Assembly: GCF_040412425.1 (NCBI RefSeq)
Contig: NC_089795.1
Coordinates: forward strand, 81,877,663 to 81,941,662
DNA: 64,000 nt
Reading direction: 5' to 3'
Source: Macrobrachium rosenbergii
Taxonomy: Eukaryota; Arthropoda; Malacostraca; Decapoda; Palaemonidae
The position numbers were made by a program, and so were the translations under genes. Shown here piece by piece: positions 14,284 to 24,207 of this stretch (positions within the stretch are counted from its first letter, which is position 1; each line of letters opens with the position of its first letter). Below the pieces are notes generated by a model, which was not told where the DNA came from, did no database searches, and saw only the letters and a program-made list of their open reading frames with translations.

Positions 14284-15773
14284 AATCATTAAATAATTGT
14301 AAAGAAAATACCGCTTAAAAACTGTATTTCCGTTGACGCGCTCCAGTGGCTGTTGAATCTCATTGTGAACTTAATCTCTCCGACCAGACATCTAAGGTCT
14401 CATCCAAATTTCAGTGAAGACTTATTACTGTTGATTAAGTGAGAATTGCAATTTTACGTTCAATCATCTTTTATCCAGACCTGGAGAAGATGAATGAGGT
14501 TAATTCTTGAGGAATTAGCCTCATAAATCCCTTTATCTTCTTGCCCAAAAATAGAAGAATTACCACGTACCCTTTGGCTAGATGAATTAAAAAAAAAACT
14601 AGGCATATAATAATAAAGAAAAAAAGTTATATTAAATCGACAGCAACGACCGTAAGGAGGAAGAGGGGGGGTGGGGGGAGGAGGAGGAGTGTTTAAACTA
14701 GGTGCTAACTTCCTCAGCAACGACTTCTAAAGGGTACTTGGGCCACAACTCTTGAAAGTAATTTGAAGAATTCTGAAGCGGACTCTTGTTTTGAATTGTC
14801 CTTCAAAAACTGATTGTGTAGTTCATCTTTCGGTTAACAGCTATTCTTACTTGGCACAGTATAAAAGACACAAAAAATGTTATTTGTACATTTAAAATAA
14901 CTTACATTTAATACAGTCTTTACATTACTGAAGATTACACATTATGTCAGAAGAATTATTTTGCCTTCAATTATATATGTTGTTGGGTTGTTTCCAGCAA
15001 AAATTATGTTGCAAAAACCTTACATATTTAACGAGTGAAACTAGAAATTTTATATTTGACATGAACTTCTGACATTTGAAAACTTACGATATACGTTATG
15101 GCTTTCATAGTTTTAAAATTATGTTTTCCTGTCTGTCTTTTGTGAATTATTATTGCGTTCATTTAATTTATATGTTTTTATTTATTCATATAGTGTGTTA
15201 CATCTCTTCAGTTAAGCAGCTTTATTCGTCAAATATAAATACACGGGCACAGACACACCCATGCACCTCTTCTTCTTGACTTTCTCTGTAGGATCTTGGA
15301 AATTTCTGAACGCTTCTTCGTGATGAATTCTTAGATTCCATCTGGCATTGTGAGCTGGATTTGCTATCTAAGTCAGTTTTAACATTGTATTAAAGAAACT
15401 TAAAAGACAATCATTAAAAGTATTCACTTGCAGATTATGAAGTAAGCTAATACATTGAGAGGGTATGTGGACATTGTGTGTGTGTGTGTGTGTGTGCGTG
15501 AATGTGTGTATGTGAATGTATGAATGTAGATACGGCTGAAAAATTCTATTGTAAAATCCTAGTAGGCACTGTACTTAAGTCTCTTTTGCAAAAGGGTTAG
15601 ATTACTTAAGCTTATAACTCCCTTTTATATTCAAAAAGTTGTTGCATTTCTCAAAACTATTTAAACATTCCTTGCAACATGTGGCTTTCCCTACTTTCAG
15701 CCTTTCCGTTATTTGTAGGAAGAACTTAAACCTTGGAACCAGGTTAATTACTTACTTAACATGTTTCATCTTT
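14284..15773. other. AT-rich noncoding DNA
   Basis: No supported gene. It includes a G-rich stretch (14653-14690) and a (GT)n run at 15474-15498. Confidence 0.45.
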
Positions 15774-15777
15774 AACC

Positions 15778-15820
15778 TATATAGGATGAATGAATTTTTA
15801 CTTAGCATTTCCCAACGTTC

Positions 15821-15858
<38 letters not shown>

Positions 15859-15914
15859 AGAGAGAGAGAGTTTTGTTTTAGTTGCCGTTTGAGATGGTTT
15901 TTGTAAAGTAAACA

Positions 15915-15956
<42 letters not shown>

Positions 15957-16397
15957 ATTGTGTTAATTTGTTAGTGAGTGTTTCGGTTGTTGGAAGAGGG
16001 ATAGGGTCGTTAGTTGGAATTTGTTTACGGCGCTGTCTGTCTGTGAAAATGTGAAAGGAGATTTCGGTTTTGGGGAGTCTTTAGTCAGAGCTAGTGCCGG
16101 TCCCAGTGGTTTCGTGTTGGACAGTTTTTGTATGTTTTTCCGAGAGTTGTTGGTTTTTCTTGTTGGTGTGCTATTTTATTGTGTGTATATGGTTTCTATT
16201 TCCTTTTTTAATTTATATTTCCTTGTTGTGTAGAGTCTGTTTTCAGTTTTGTTTGTGTGGTTTTGTGTGCTGTGTTGGCGACCGTGGACACCTTAATCCA
16301 TCTCCCAGCAACCGAGGATCAGGGTGAGTGTTGTGTGTGGTTATATGTTCTGTGTATCTGTGTTGTGTGTTGTTTTTGTGTTTTTGAATTCCGCCAC
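15778..16397 (+). repeat. LTR 1 (5' LTR of copy A)
   Basis: It starts TATATAGGATGAATGAA and ends GAATTCCGCCAC(A). It contains (GA)n arrays at about 15828-15870 and 15921-15953, whose lengths differ between the LTRs. A consensus splice donor GGTGAGTG lies in the U5-like part (GT at 16324) and is kept in all three LTRs. The boundary is uncertain by 1-2 bp because the A after CCGCCAC could belong to the LTR or to the flank. Confidence 0.88.
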
Positions 16398-16404
16398 ATT
16401 ATAT

Positions 16405-16422
16405 TGGCGCCCAACGTGGGGC
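16405..16422 (+). promoter_or_regulatory. Primer binding site, tRNA-Lys type
   Basis: TGGCGCCCAACGTGGGGC lies 7 bp after the LTR. It is the perfect 18-nt complement of the 3' end of tRNA-Lys (the Lys1,2 isoacceptor used by Mason-Pfizer-type retroviruses, known from the literature). This fixes the orientation and the 3' end of the 5' LTR. Confidence 0.9.
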
Positions 16423-16482
16423 AACTGGTGTTGCCAGTTGCAATTAAGATTGGTGGCGTGGGTAGTGTGACTGGAGGAAAGG

Positions 16483-18291
16483 ATGGAAGAGGAGCTGGTG
16501 AGGTTGAGAGAGGAGTTGCGGCTGTCAAGAGAGGAGAATGCATGGTTAAAGAGTGAGAATGAGAATTGAGGCTTCCAGTTGGAAGAGATGGGATCATTGG
16601 TAAAAAGGAGCGAAAGAGGAAATGAAAGGGAGAGGAAAGAGTCAGAAGATGAGAATGGAAGAGGGTGGATAAAAAGTTGGAGGAATGATGAAAGGTGTGG
16701 AAGAAATGGTGAAAGGTATGTTCAAGGGTGTTTTTGGAGAAGGGGCTGTTGGAGGCAGGTCCTCTGGAACGTGTGAAGGGCAGAGAGAAAAGGAGGAAGA
16801 AGTGAATGGAAGCGTGAGTGATGAAAGTGATGTGGGAATAGGAAGTAAGAAACGAGAGAGATGAGAGGTAAGGAAGAAAGGGGAATGAAAAACAAGGGAA
16901 GGAACAGAGAAAGTAAAGGATAAGTCAGGGAAGAAAAAGGGAAAGAAGGGAAAAGGAAAGGAAACTGGTAAGAAGGGTAAGGAAGTGGGAAAGGCAGGAA
17001 AGAAGGAGAGGGAAAAGATAGTAGTGATAGTGAGGTGGATGGAGGTGAATGGATAAAGTGGATAAAAGAAGGGGAAGAAGAGTGTAATGAGTAAGATGAA
17101 TGTAAGTGGAAGTGGACTCTTTGTATTCGGAAGAGGGTATGAAAGGACAGGTGAAAGTAGCGAAAGTGAGAGTGAAAGTGAGAAAAAGAAGGAGAAAGGC
17201 TATGTATGTGAGGGGGAGGTACCCCGGTGTGAAAGGTATAATGAGTATGGAAGTAGGGATGCATGATTTCTTTAGGGAGTATGAAAGGTTTTGTCAGGAT
17301 AAGTATGGGGAGAGTAGAGAGTGTGGGCATGAGAATTAGGAGAATATTTGACTGGGTTTGCTTGATATGTATAGGGTTATTATGAGTGTGGGAGATGTTG
17401 AGTATGACAAGGTGAAAGCTAGACTAGTTGAGCAAGCTGAGGCGTAAGGAAAGGAGTGTTAAATATAAGAGGAAGAATGGATTTTGATGAGGCAGAATGA
17501 AAGCTGGGAAACCTTGTCACTGTATGCTTGTAGGCTGGAGACGTTGGTGAGGAAAGAAGTTTGGGGATGATGGGATAGATGAATGTAGGAGTTAGTACGA
17601 AAGTTGTTAGAGAGTGCCAGATGGGTGAGAGAATTTGTGAACTTGAAGCGGAAGGAGAAGAAAAGATGGACGAGTGAAGGTTGACTTGGGGAGAAATTTT
17701 GGAAATTGTAGAAGATTATGAGCTTGACAGGGTTATAAAAGAGCAGCAAGTGTGAGTGTAAGGGCTGGGGTAGATGAGAGAGTGCCAGAGTTTGGAGCTT
17801 TAGGGATGCAGTGTTGAGGGGCCCAATGAGAATGGCAGATAGTGTAATAGATAGGAGTGTAAGAGCAAGTAATGTGGAGGTGCCAGTGAGGATGAATGGT
17901 GGGTTTGTAAAGGGAACAACGGGTTGGACAGGTTAGGGATAGTAGTGTACAAGGGAAGGTCGGTGAGTGGAAGTCAGGTTGAAGTGTTTTAGATATGGAA
18001 AGGAAGGACATACAAAGAATGAGTGTAGGTGGGCTTTAGGAGCATATTTTCGGGTATGGGCAATCGGGACATTTGGTAAGTGAGTGTACGAAAGATAGGG
18101 GGGTTAAATGCTACAGGTGCGGACTGGTGGGTCATATTGCTAATGGTTGTAGGGGTACCCGAATGAATGTAATATGTGGCAACTGTGGTAAGAATGGGCA
18201 TTATGTGACAATGTGTTCAGAACCGAGAGCGAAATGTGTCGAATGTGGAATGGAAGGGCATGTTTTAAGTGTATGTAGACGAAAGGAGTGA
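16483..18291 (+). pseudogene. gag-like gene, copy A (frameshifted)
   Basis: Translation from the ATG at 16483 gives a heptad-rich start (MEEELVRLREELRL) predicted as a coiled coil. A long Lys/Glu-rich linker follows, then a capsid-like segment (HDFFREYERFCQDKYGES near 17250-17320), then zinc knuckles. Three standard CX2CX4HX4C knuckles are at 18109-18150, 18175-18216 and 18235-18276. Two more upstream (17985-18026 and about 18045-18088) have Tyr in place of Cys. Multiple single-base indels relative to copy B break the frame, for example AA at 16564 where copy B has AAA. Gag would form the particle that packages the element RNA. It is either decayed or affected by consensus errors. Confidence 0.8.
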
Positions 18292-18351
18292 CTGTGACAG
18301 CGAATTCCGGGAAACTGAGTGTGAAGGGGTTCAAATGGGTGGATCCTCAGG

Positions 18352-18905
18352 ATGCAAGCGGTGCGTGTGATGCATGTACGTGAGGGGTTGTTGCATGAGG
18401 GAGGCTTTGCTGGAAAGACTGACGAGTGCATGAGTGTGCAAGTGTGTTGTAAGGGAGTAAGATTGATTGCGTTGTTAGATACCGGTTGTAGTATGAATGT
18501 CATATTTAAGAATGGATGGGAGAAATTGAGGAATACGTGTGAAATTAGGAATTGTCAGAAGTAAGAGGGATTGGAAATTTAGGATAGCAGTGGTTGGAAG
18601 GTGTGTGAACAGGTTAGAAATTGGGGTGTAATGATGGAAGAAAGTGATTTTTGTGTGATTGAGAGTACGAAAAATGCGGGATGGTGGTCCATCCTAGTAT
18701 GAATGTAATTGAATTACATATGAAAGAGAATGTGCTTGGGATTTGTATTTGGGGAAGGATGGTAGGGTTGAGCAAAAAATTGTGGAAGAGAGTGCCTGTA
18801 ATTGCGACAGAGAGGGTAAAAAGTGCCACATGAGATTGGAGAAGTTGAGTGTGAAAGTGGCATGGCCGGATAGCCTCCGGGATAGCCAACAATGATAGTT
18901 GTGAG
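18352..18905 (+). pseudogene. Retropepsin-like protease, copy A (frameshifted)
   Basis: The region encodes LLDTGCSMNVIF with the catalytic Asp-Thr-Gly at 18478-18486, the signature of retroviral-type aspartic proteases that cleave Gag as homodimers. It follows the last zinc knuckle by about 200 bp, the usual gag-pro order. The frame breaks near 18560 and again further on, where copy B stays open. Confidence 0.75.
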
Positions 18906-19339
18906 TATGTAGTTGAGGGAATAGACGTAAATAAATTAGTCAGGGCAAATGTGTGTGTATATGATGGGGTGTATAAATGGTTGAAATCGAATGTGGGTGA
19001 ACCAAGTATGCATGAGAGCTTGTGTATGGAGGATCAGCAATTGGTTTTGATAGAGTATGGTAGGAAACGTAAGAAAGGGGAAGAACGTAGAAGTGAACGG
19101 AATGATCGTAAGTTGTGTGATAGGGTGTGAGTGCCAAAGTGAAAATGAGTGATAAAGCGTGCAATACGGATGAATGGGATGGTATGAATAGAACGTATAG
19201 CATATGCGGGTTTGATATAACTGAGTTGACTGAACGTGTAGGGGTGAGTGAACGGTTGGAGGTGAGCGAAAGTGTAAGAGTAAGAGAGCGTAGCAGTAAT
19301 AGACGAGTGATTGAAAGCATGAATGAATCGTTGCAATAA

Positions 19340-19612
19340 TTGGAAAGGTCAATGAGCGAATGGGATGGGTTAGTTGAAGAATTGGGGGAGATATTTGGGA
19401 ACGAGTTAGAGGGTATAGATGAGCTTGTGGGTGAAATTGAGAGTGGTAATAGTGAAGAAGATAGCGTGAATCTGAGAGAGAATGGAGGAGAAAATGTAAA
19501 TCTGAATGTTGCTGGAAGAGAGAGCAAGTCTGAGAGAATGATTGCGTGCCCGCGAACGCGTTCTAAAGGACCTGCTAGTGAGCATCCGTGGGTGTTGCGT
19601 AAGGCAATTTGA
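19340..19612 (+). CDS. Acidic C-terminal ORF of the retrotransposon, copy A
   Basis: A 90-codon frame rich in Glu and Ser (GNSEEDS type), followed by a basic PRTRSKGP segment ending just before the polypurine tract. The PRTRSKGP tail resembles the basic tails that end many LTR-retrotransposon Pol proteins, which suggests that pol was deleted between the protease and this tail; that is inference. No known domain is recognised. An equivalent frame exists in copy B. Confidence 0.5.
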   Translation: MERSMSEWDGLVEELGEIFGNELEGIDELVGEIESGNSEEDSVNLRENGGENVNLNVAGRESKSERMIACPRTRSKGPASEHPWVLRKAI

Positions 19613-19645
19613 ATGCAGTGTGAAAAGTGTTGGTTGGAAAATGCT

Positions 19646-19658
19646 AAAAGGGGGAGAA
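19646..19658 (+). promoter_or_regulatory. Polypurine tract of copy A
   Basis: AAAAGGGGGAGAA lies immediately before LTR 2, where plus-strand DNA synthesis would be primed. The same tract precedes LTR 3. Confidence 0.85.
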
Positions 19659-19659
19659 T

Positions 19660-19794
19660 TATAGAGGGATGAATGAATTTTTACTTAGCATTTCCCAACG
19701 TTCTGTGTGTGTGTGAGAGAGAGAGAGACAGAGAGACAGAGAGAGAGTGAGTTTTAGTTTGCCGTTTGAGATGGTTTTGTAAAGTAACGTAAGT

Positions 19795-19857
<63 letters not shown>

Positions 19858-20300
19858 AGAGCGAGTGTAATTGTCATTAGTGAGTGTTTCGGTTGTTGGA
19901 AGAGGGATATGGTCGTTTGTTGAGTTGTTTACGGCGCTGTCTGTCTGTGAAAATGTGAAGGAATTTCGGTTTTGGGGGAGTCTTTAGTCAGAGCTAGTGC
20001 CGGTCAGTGGTTTCGTGTTGGACAGTTTTTTGTATGTTTTTCCGAGAGTTGTTGGTTTTTCTTGTTGGTGTGCTATTTTATTGTGTGTATATGGTTCTAT
20101 TTCCTTTTTTTTAATTTATATTTCCTTGTTGTGTAGAGTCTGTTTTCAGTTTTGTTTGTGTGGTTTGTGTGCTGTGTTGGCGACCGTGGACACCTTTAAT
20201 CCATCTCCCAGCAACCGAGGATCAGGGTGAGTGTTGTGTGTGGTTATATGTTCTGTGTATCTGTGTTGTGTGTTGTTTTTGTGTTTTTGAATTCCGCTAC
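19660..20300 (+). repeat. LTR 2 (shared middle LTR)
   Basis: It starts TATAGAGGGATGAATGAA and ends ATTCCGCTAC. It contains a longer (GA)n array (19798-19862) than LTR 1. It serves as 3' LTR of copy A and 5' LTR of copy B. Confidence 0.9.
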
Positions 20301-20324
20301 ATTATATTATGCTAAAGGGCAACT
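20301..20324 (+). other. Destroyed primer binding site, copy B
   Basis: At the position equivalent to the copy A PBS the sequence reads ATTATATTATGCTAAAGGGC, so most of the 18-nt tRNA-Lys complement is lost while both sides align well. Copy B could not prime from tRNA-Lys by itself. Confidence 0.75.
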
Positions 20325-20377
20325 GGTGTTGCAGTTACAATTAAGATTGTGGCGGGTAGTGTGACTGGAGTGAAAGG

Positions 20378-22199
20378 ATGGAAGAGGAGCTGGTGAGGTT
20401 GAGAGAGGAGTTGTGGCTGTCAAGAGAGGAGAATGCATGGTTAAAGAGTGAGAATGAGAAATTGAGGCTTCAGTTGGAAGAGATGGGATCATTGGTAAAA
20501 AGGAGCGAAAAGAGGAAATGAAAGGGGGAGATGAAAGAGTCAGAAGAGAGAATGGAAGAGAGGGTGGATAAAAAGTTGGAGGGAATGATGAAAGGTGTGG
20601 AAGAAATGGTGAAAGGTATGTTCAGGGTGTTTTTGGAGAAGGGGCTGTTGGAGGCAGGTCCTCTGGAACGTGTGAAGGGGCAGAGAGAGAGAAAAAGGAG
20701 GAAGAAGTGAATGGGCGTGAGTGATGAAAGGATGTGGGAATAGGAAGTAAGAAACGAGAGAATGAGAGGCAGGGTAAGAAAAGGGGAATGAAAAGCAAAG
20801 GAAGGAACAGAGGAAAGTAAGGATAAGTCAGGGGAAGAAAAAAAGGAAGAAGGGAAAGAAAGGAAACTGGTAAGAAGGGTAAGGAAGTGGGAAAGGCAGG
20901 AAAGAAGGAGAGGGAAAAAGACAGTAGTGATAGTGAGGTGGATGGAGGTGAATGAATAAAAGTGGATAAAAGAAGGGGAAGAAGAGTGTAATGAGTAAGA
21001 TGAATGTAAGTATGGAAGTGGACTCTTGTATCTGGAAGGGGGTATGAAAGGACAGAGTGAAAGAAGGAAAGTGAGTGAAAGTGGAGAAGAAGTGAGAAAG
21101 GCTATGTATGAGGGAGGCACGGTGTGAAAGGTATAATGAGTATGGAAGTAGGGATGTGCATGATTTCTTTAGGGAGTATGAAAGGTTTTGTCAGGATAAG
21201 TATGGGGAGAGTAAGAGAGTGTGGGCACGAGAATTAGGAGAATATTTGACTGGGTTTATTGATATGTATAGGGTTATTATGGAGTGTGGGAGATGTTGAG
21301 TATGACAAGGTGAAAGCTAGACTAGTTGAGCAGCAAGGAGGCGTATGAAAGGAGTGTTAAATATAAGAGGAAGAAATGGATTTGATGAGGCAAGAATGAA
21401 AGCTGGGAAACCTTGTCACTGTATGCTTGTAGGCTGAGACGTTGGTGAGGAAAGAAGTTTGGGGATGATGGGATAGATGAACAAGGAGTTAGTACGAAAG
21501 TTGTTAGAGAGTGCCAGATGGAGTGAGAGAATTTACTGAACTTGAAGCGGAAGGAGAAGAAAAGATGGACGAGTGAAAGGTTGACTTGGGAGAAATTTTG
21601 GAAATTGTAGAAGATTATGAGCTTGACAGGGTTATAAAAGAGAGCAGAAGTGTGAGTGTAAGGGCTGGGGTAGATGAGAGTGCCAGAGTTTGGAAGCTTT
21701 AGATGCAGTGTTGAGGGGCCCAATGAGAATGGGCAGATAGTGTAATAGATAGGAGTGTAAGAGCAAGTAATGTGGAGTGCCAGTGAGGATGAATGGTGGG
21801 TTTGTAAGGAACAATGGGTTGGACGGGTTAGGGATAGTAGTGTACAAGGGGAAGGTCGGTGAGTGGAAGTCGAGCGAAGTGTTTTAGATATGGAAAAAGG
21901 AAGGACATACAAAGAATGAGTGTAGGTGGGCTTTAGAGCATATTTTCGGTATGGGCAATCGGGACATTTGGTAGTGAGTGTACAGAAAGATAGGGGGTTA
22001 AAATGCTACAGGTGCGGACTGGTAGGTCATGTGCATTAATGGTTGTAGGGTACCGAATCGAATGTAATATGTGGCAACTGTGGTAAGAATGGCATTATGT
22101 GACAATGTTTCAGAACCGAGAGCGAAATGTGTCGAATGTGGAATGGAAGGGCATGTTTTAAGTGTATGTAGAAAGAGGGTGACTGTGACAGCGAATTCG
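20378..22199 (+). pseudogene. gag-like gene, copy B (frameshifted)
   Basis: Same architecture as copy A: coiled-coil start at the ATG at 20378, Lys/Glu linker, capsid-like segment (HDFFREYERFCQDKYGES near 21150-21205) that stays open as far as about 21290, then the knuckle region to about 22190. Here the indels fall inside the knuckles, for example near 22030 and 22095. The two Tyr-for-Cys knuckles are shared with copy A, so they predate the separation of the copies. Confidence 0.8.
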
Positions 22200-22253
22200 G
22201 GAAACTGAGTGTGAAGGGGTTCAAATGGGTGGATCCTCCAGGATGCAAGCGCG

Positions 22254-22808
22254 GTGCGTGTGATGCATGTACGTGAGGGGTTGTTGCATGAGGGAGGCTT
22301 TGCTGGAAAGACTGACGAGTGCATGAGTGTGCAAGTGTGTTGTAAGGGAGTAAGATTGATTGCGTTATTAGATACCGGTTGTAGTATGAATGTCATATTT
22401 AAGAATGGATGGGAGAAATTGAGGAATACGTGTGAAATTAGGAATTGTCAGGGGGAAGTAAGAGGGATTGGAAATTTAAGGATAGCAGTGGTTGGAAGAG
22501 TGTGTGAACGGTTAGAAATTGGGGGTGTAATGATGGAAGAAAGTGATTTTTGTGTGATTGAGAGTACGAAAAAATGCGGGATGGTGGTCCATCCTAGTAT
22601 GAATGTAATTGAATTACGTATGAAAGGGAATGTGCTTGGGGATTTGTATTTGGGGAAGGATGGTAGGGTTGAGCAAAAATTGTGGAAGAGAGTGCCTGTA
22701 ATTGCGACAGAGAGGGTAAAAGTGCCACATGAGATTGGAGAAGTTGAGGTGAAAGTGGCATGGCTGGATAGCCTCGGGATAGAAACAATGATAGTTGTGA
22801 GTATGTAG
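22254..22808 (+). CDS. Retropepsin-like protease, copy B (open)
   Basis: A 184-codon frame contains LLDTGCSMNVIF with Asp-Thr-Gly at 22371-22379. The segment after it alternates hydrophobic residues and includes a GNLRIAVVGR-like stretch where the flap and the second hydrophobic strands are expected. It is longer than a minimal retropepsin (about 100-130 residues), and the extra C-terminal part has no recognised domain. The frame ends at a TAG where a one-base shift would let it continue (EYVVEG). It probably acts as a homodimer on Gag if expressed as a Gag-Pro fusion. This is the best-preserved coding piece of the element. Confidence 0.7.
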   Translation: MRVMHVREGLLHEGGFAGKTDECMSVQVCCKGVRLIALLDTGCSMNVIFKNGWEKLRNTCEIRNCQGEVRGIGNLRIAVVGRVCERLEIGGVMMEESDFCVIESTKKCGMVVHPSMNVIELRMKGNVLGDLYLGKDGRVEQKLWKRVPVIATERVKVPHEIGEVEVKVAWLDSLGIETMIVVSM

Positions 22809-23275
22809 TTGAGGGGAATAGACGTAAATAAATTAGTCAGGGCAAATGTGTGTGTATATGATGGGGTGTATAAATGGTTAAATCAGAATGTGGGTGAACC
22901 AAGTATGCATGAGAGCTTGTGTATGGAGGATCAGCAATTGGTTTTGATAGAGTATGGTAGGAAACGTAAGAAAGGGAAGAACGTAAGTGAACGGAATGAT
23001 CGTAAGTTGTGTGATAGGGGTGTGAGTGCCAAAGTGAAAATGAGTGGATAAAGCGTGCAATACGGATGAATGGGATGGTATGAATAGAACGTATAGCATA
23101 TGCGGGTTTGATATAACTGAGTTGACTGAACGTGGCAGGGAGTGAGTGAACGGTTGGAGGTGAGCGAAAGTGTAAGAGTAAGAGAGCGTAGCAGTAATAG
23201 ACGAGCAGTGATTGAAAGCTTTGAATGAATCGTTGCAATAATTGGAAAGGTCAATGAGCGAATGGGATGGGTTAG

Positions 23276-23563
23276 TTGGAAGAATTGGGGGAGATATTTG
23301 GGAACGAGTTAGAGGGTATAGATGAGCTTGTGGGTGAAATTGAGAGTGGTAATAGTGAAGAAGATAGTGAATCTGAGAGAGAATGGAGGAGAAAAAATGT
23401 AAATCTGAATGTTGCTGGAAGAGAGAGCAAGTCTGAGAGAATGATTGCGTGCCCGCGAACGCGTTCTAAAGGACCTGCTAGTGAGCATCCGTGGGTGTTG
23501 CGTAAGGCACTTGAATGCAGTGTAAGCGTTGGTTGGAAAATGCTAAAAGGGGGAGAATTATAG
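23276..23563 (+). CDS. Acidic C-terminal ORF of the retrotransposon, copy B
   Basis: A 95-codon frame equivalent to 19340-19612 in copy A, with the same Glu/Ser-rich part and basic PRTRSKGPASEHPWVL tail. It reads through the polypurine tract (as KGGEL) and stops at a TAG in the first bases of LTR 3. No domain is recognised. Confidence 0.5.
   Translation: MEELGEIFGNELEGIDELVGEIESGNSEEDSESEREWRRKNVNLNVAGRESKSERMIACPRTRSKGPASEHPWVLRKALECSVSVGWKMLKGGEL
23545..23557 (+). promoter_or_regulatory. Polypurine tract of copy B
   Basis: AAAAGGGGGAGAA immediately before LTR 3, identical to the tract of copy A. Confidence 0.85.
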
Positions 23564-23691
23564 AGGGATGGAATGAATTTTACTTAGCATTTCCCAACGT
23601 TCTGTGTGTGTGTGAGAGAGAGAGACAGAGAGACAGAGAGAGAGTGAGTTTTAGTTTGCCGTTTGAGATGGTTTTGTAAAGTAACGTAAGT

Positions 23692-23770
<79 letters not shown>

Positions 23771-24207
23771 AGAGCGAGTGTAATTGTCATTAGTGAGTGT
23801 TTCGGTTGTTGGAAGAGGGATAAGGGTCGTTTGTTGGAGTTTGTTTACGGCGCTGTCTGTCTGTGAAAATGGGAAGCGAGATTTCGGTTTTGGGGAGTCT
23901 TTAGTCAGAGCTAGTGCCGGTCAGTGGTTTCGTGTTGGACAGTTTTTGTATGTTTTTCCGAGAGTTGTTGGGTTTTCTTGTTGGTGTGCTATTTTATTGT
24001 GTATATGGTCTTCTATTTTTTATTTATATTTCCTTGTTGTGTAGTCTGTTTTCAGTTTTGTTTGTGTGGTTTTTTGTGCTGTGTTGGTGACTCGTGGACA
24101 CCTTAATCCATCTCCCAGCAACCGAGGATCAGGGTGAGTGTTGTGTGTGGTTATATGTTCTATGTTTCTGTGTTGTGTGTTGTTTTTGTGTTTTTGAATT
24201 CCGCCAC
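23559..24207 (+). repeat. LTR 3 (3' LTR of copy B)
   Basis: It starts TATAGAGGGATGGAATGAA and ends GAATTCCGCCAC, then the flank AACCTGTT begins. It has the longest (GA)n array of the three LTRs (about 23695-23766). The splice-donor-like GGTGAGTG is present (GT at 24134). Confidence 0.9.

Noticed and set aside
15787..16398. LTR boundaries placed at the first TG and last CA (15787-16398)
   Set aside because: The identical sequence and the AACC flanks extend left to TATATAGG, so the wider boundary fits the TSD better, although the canonical TG..CA option cannot be fully excluded.
16722..17330. 200-residue Ser/Leu/Phe-rich frames on the minus strand of the retrotransposon bodies (also 18940-19527 and 20470-21120)
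   Set aside because: They arise because the sense strand is purine-rich, so the antisense is rich in TCT, CTT and TTC and poor in stops. Gag motifs prove that the sense strand is coding.
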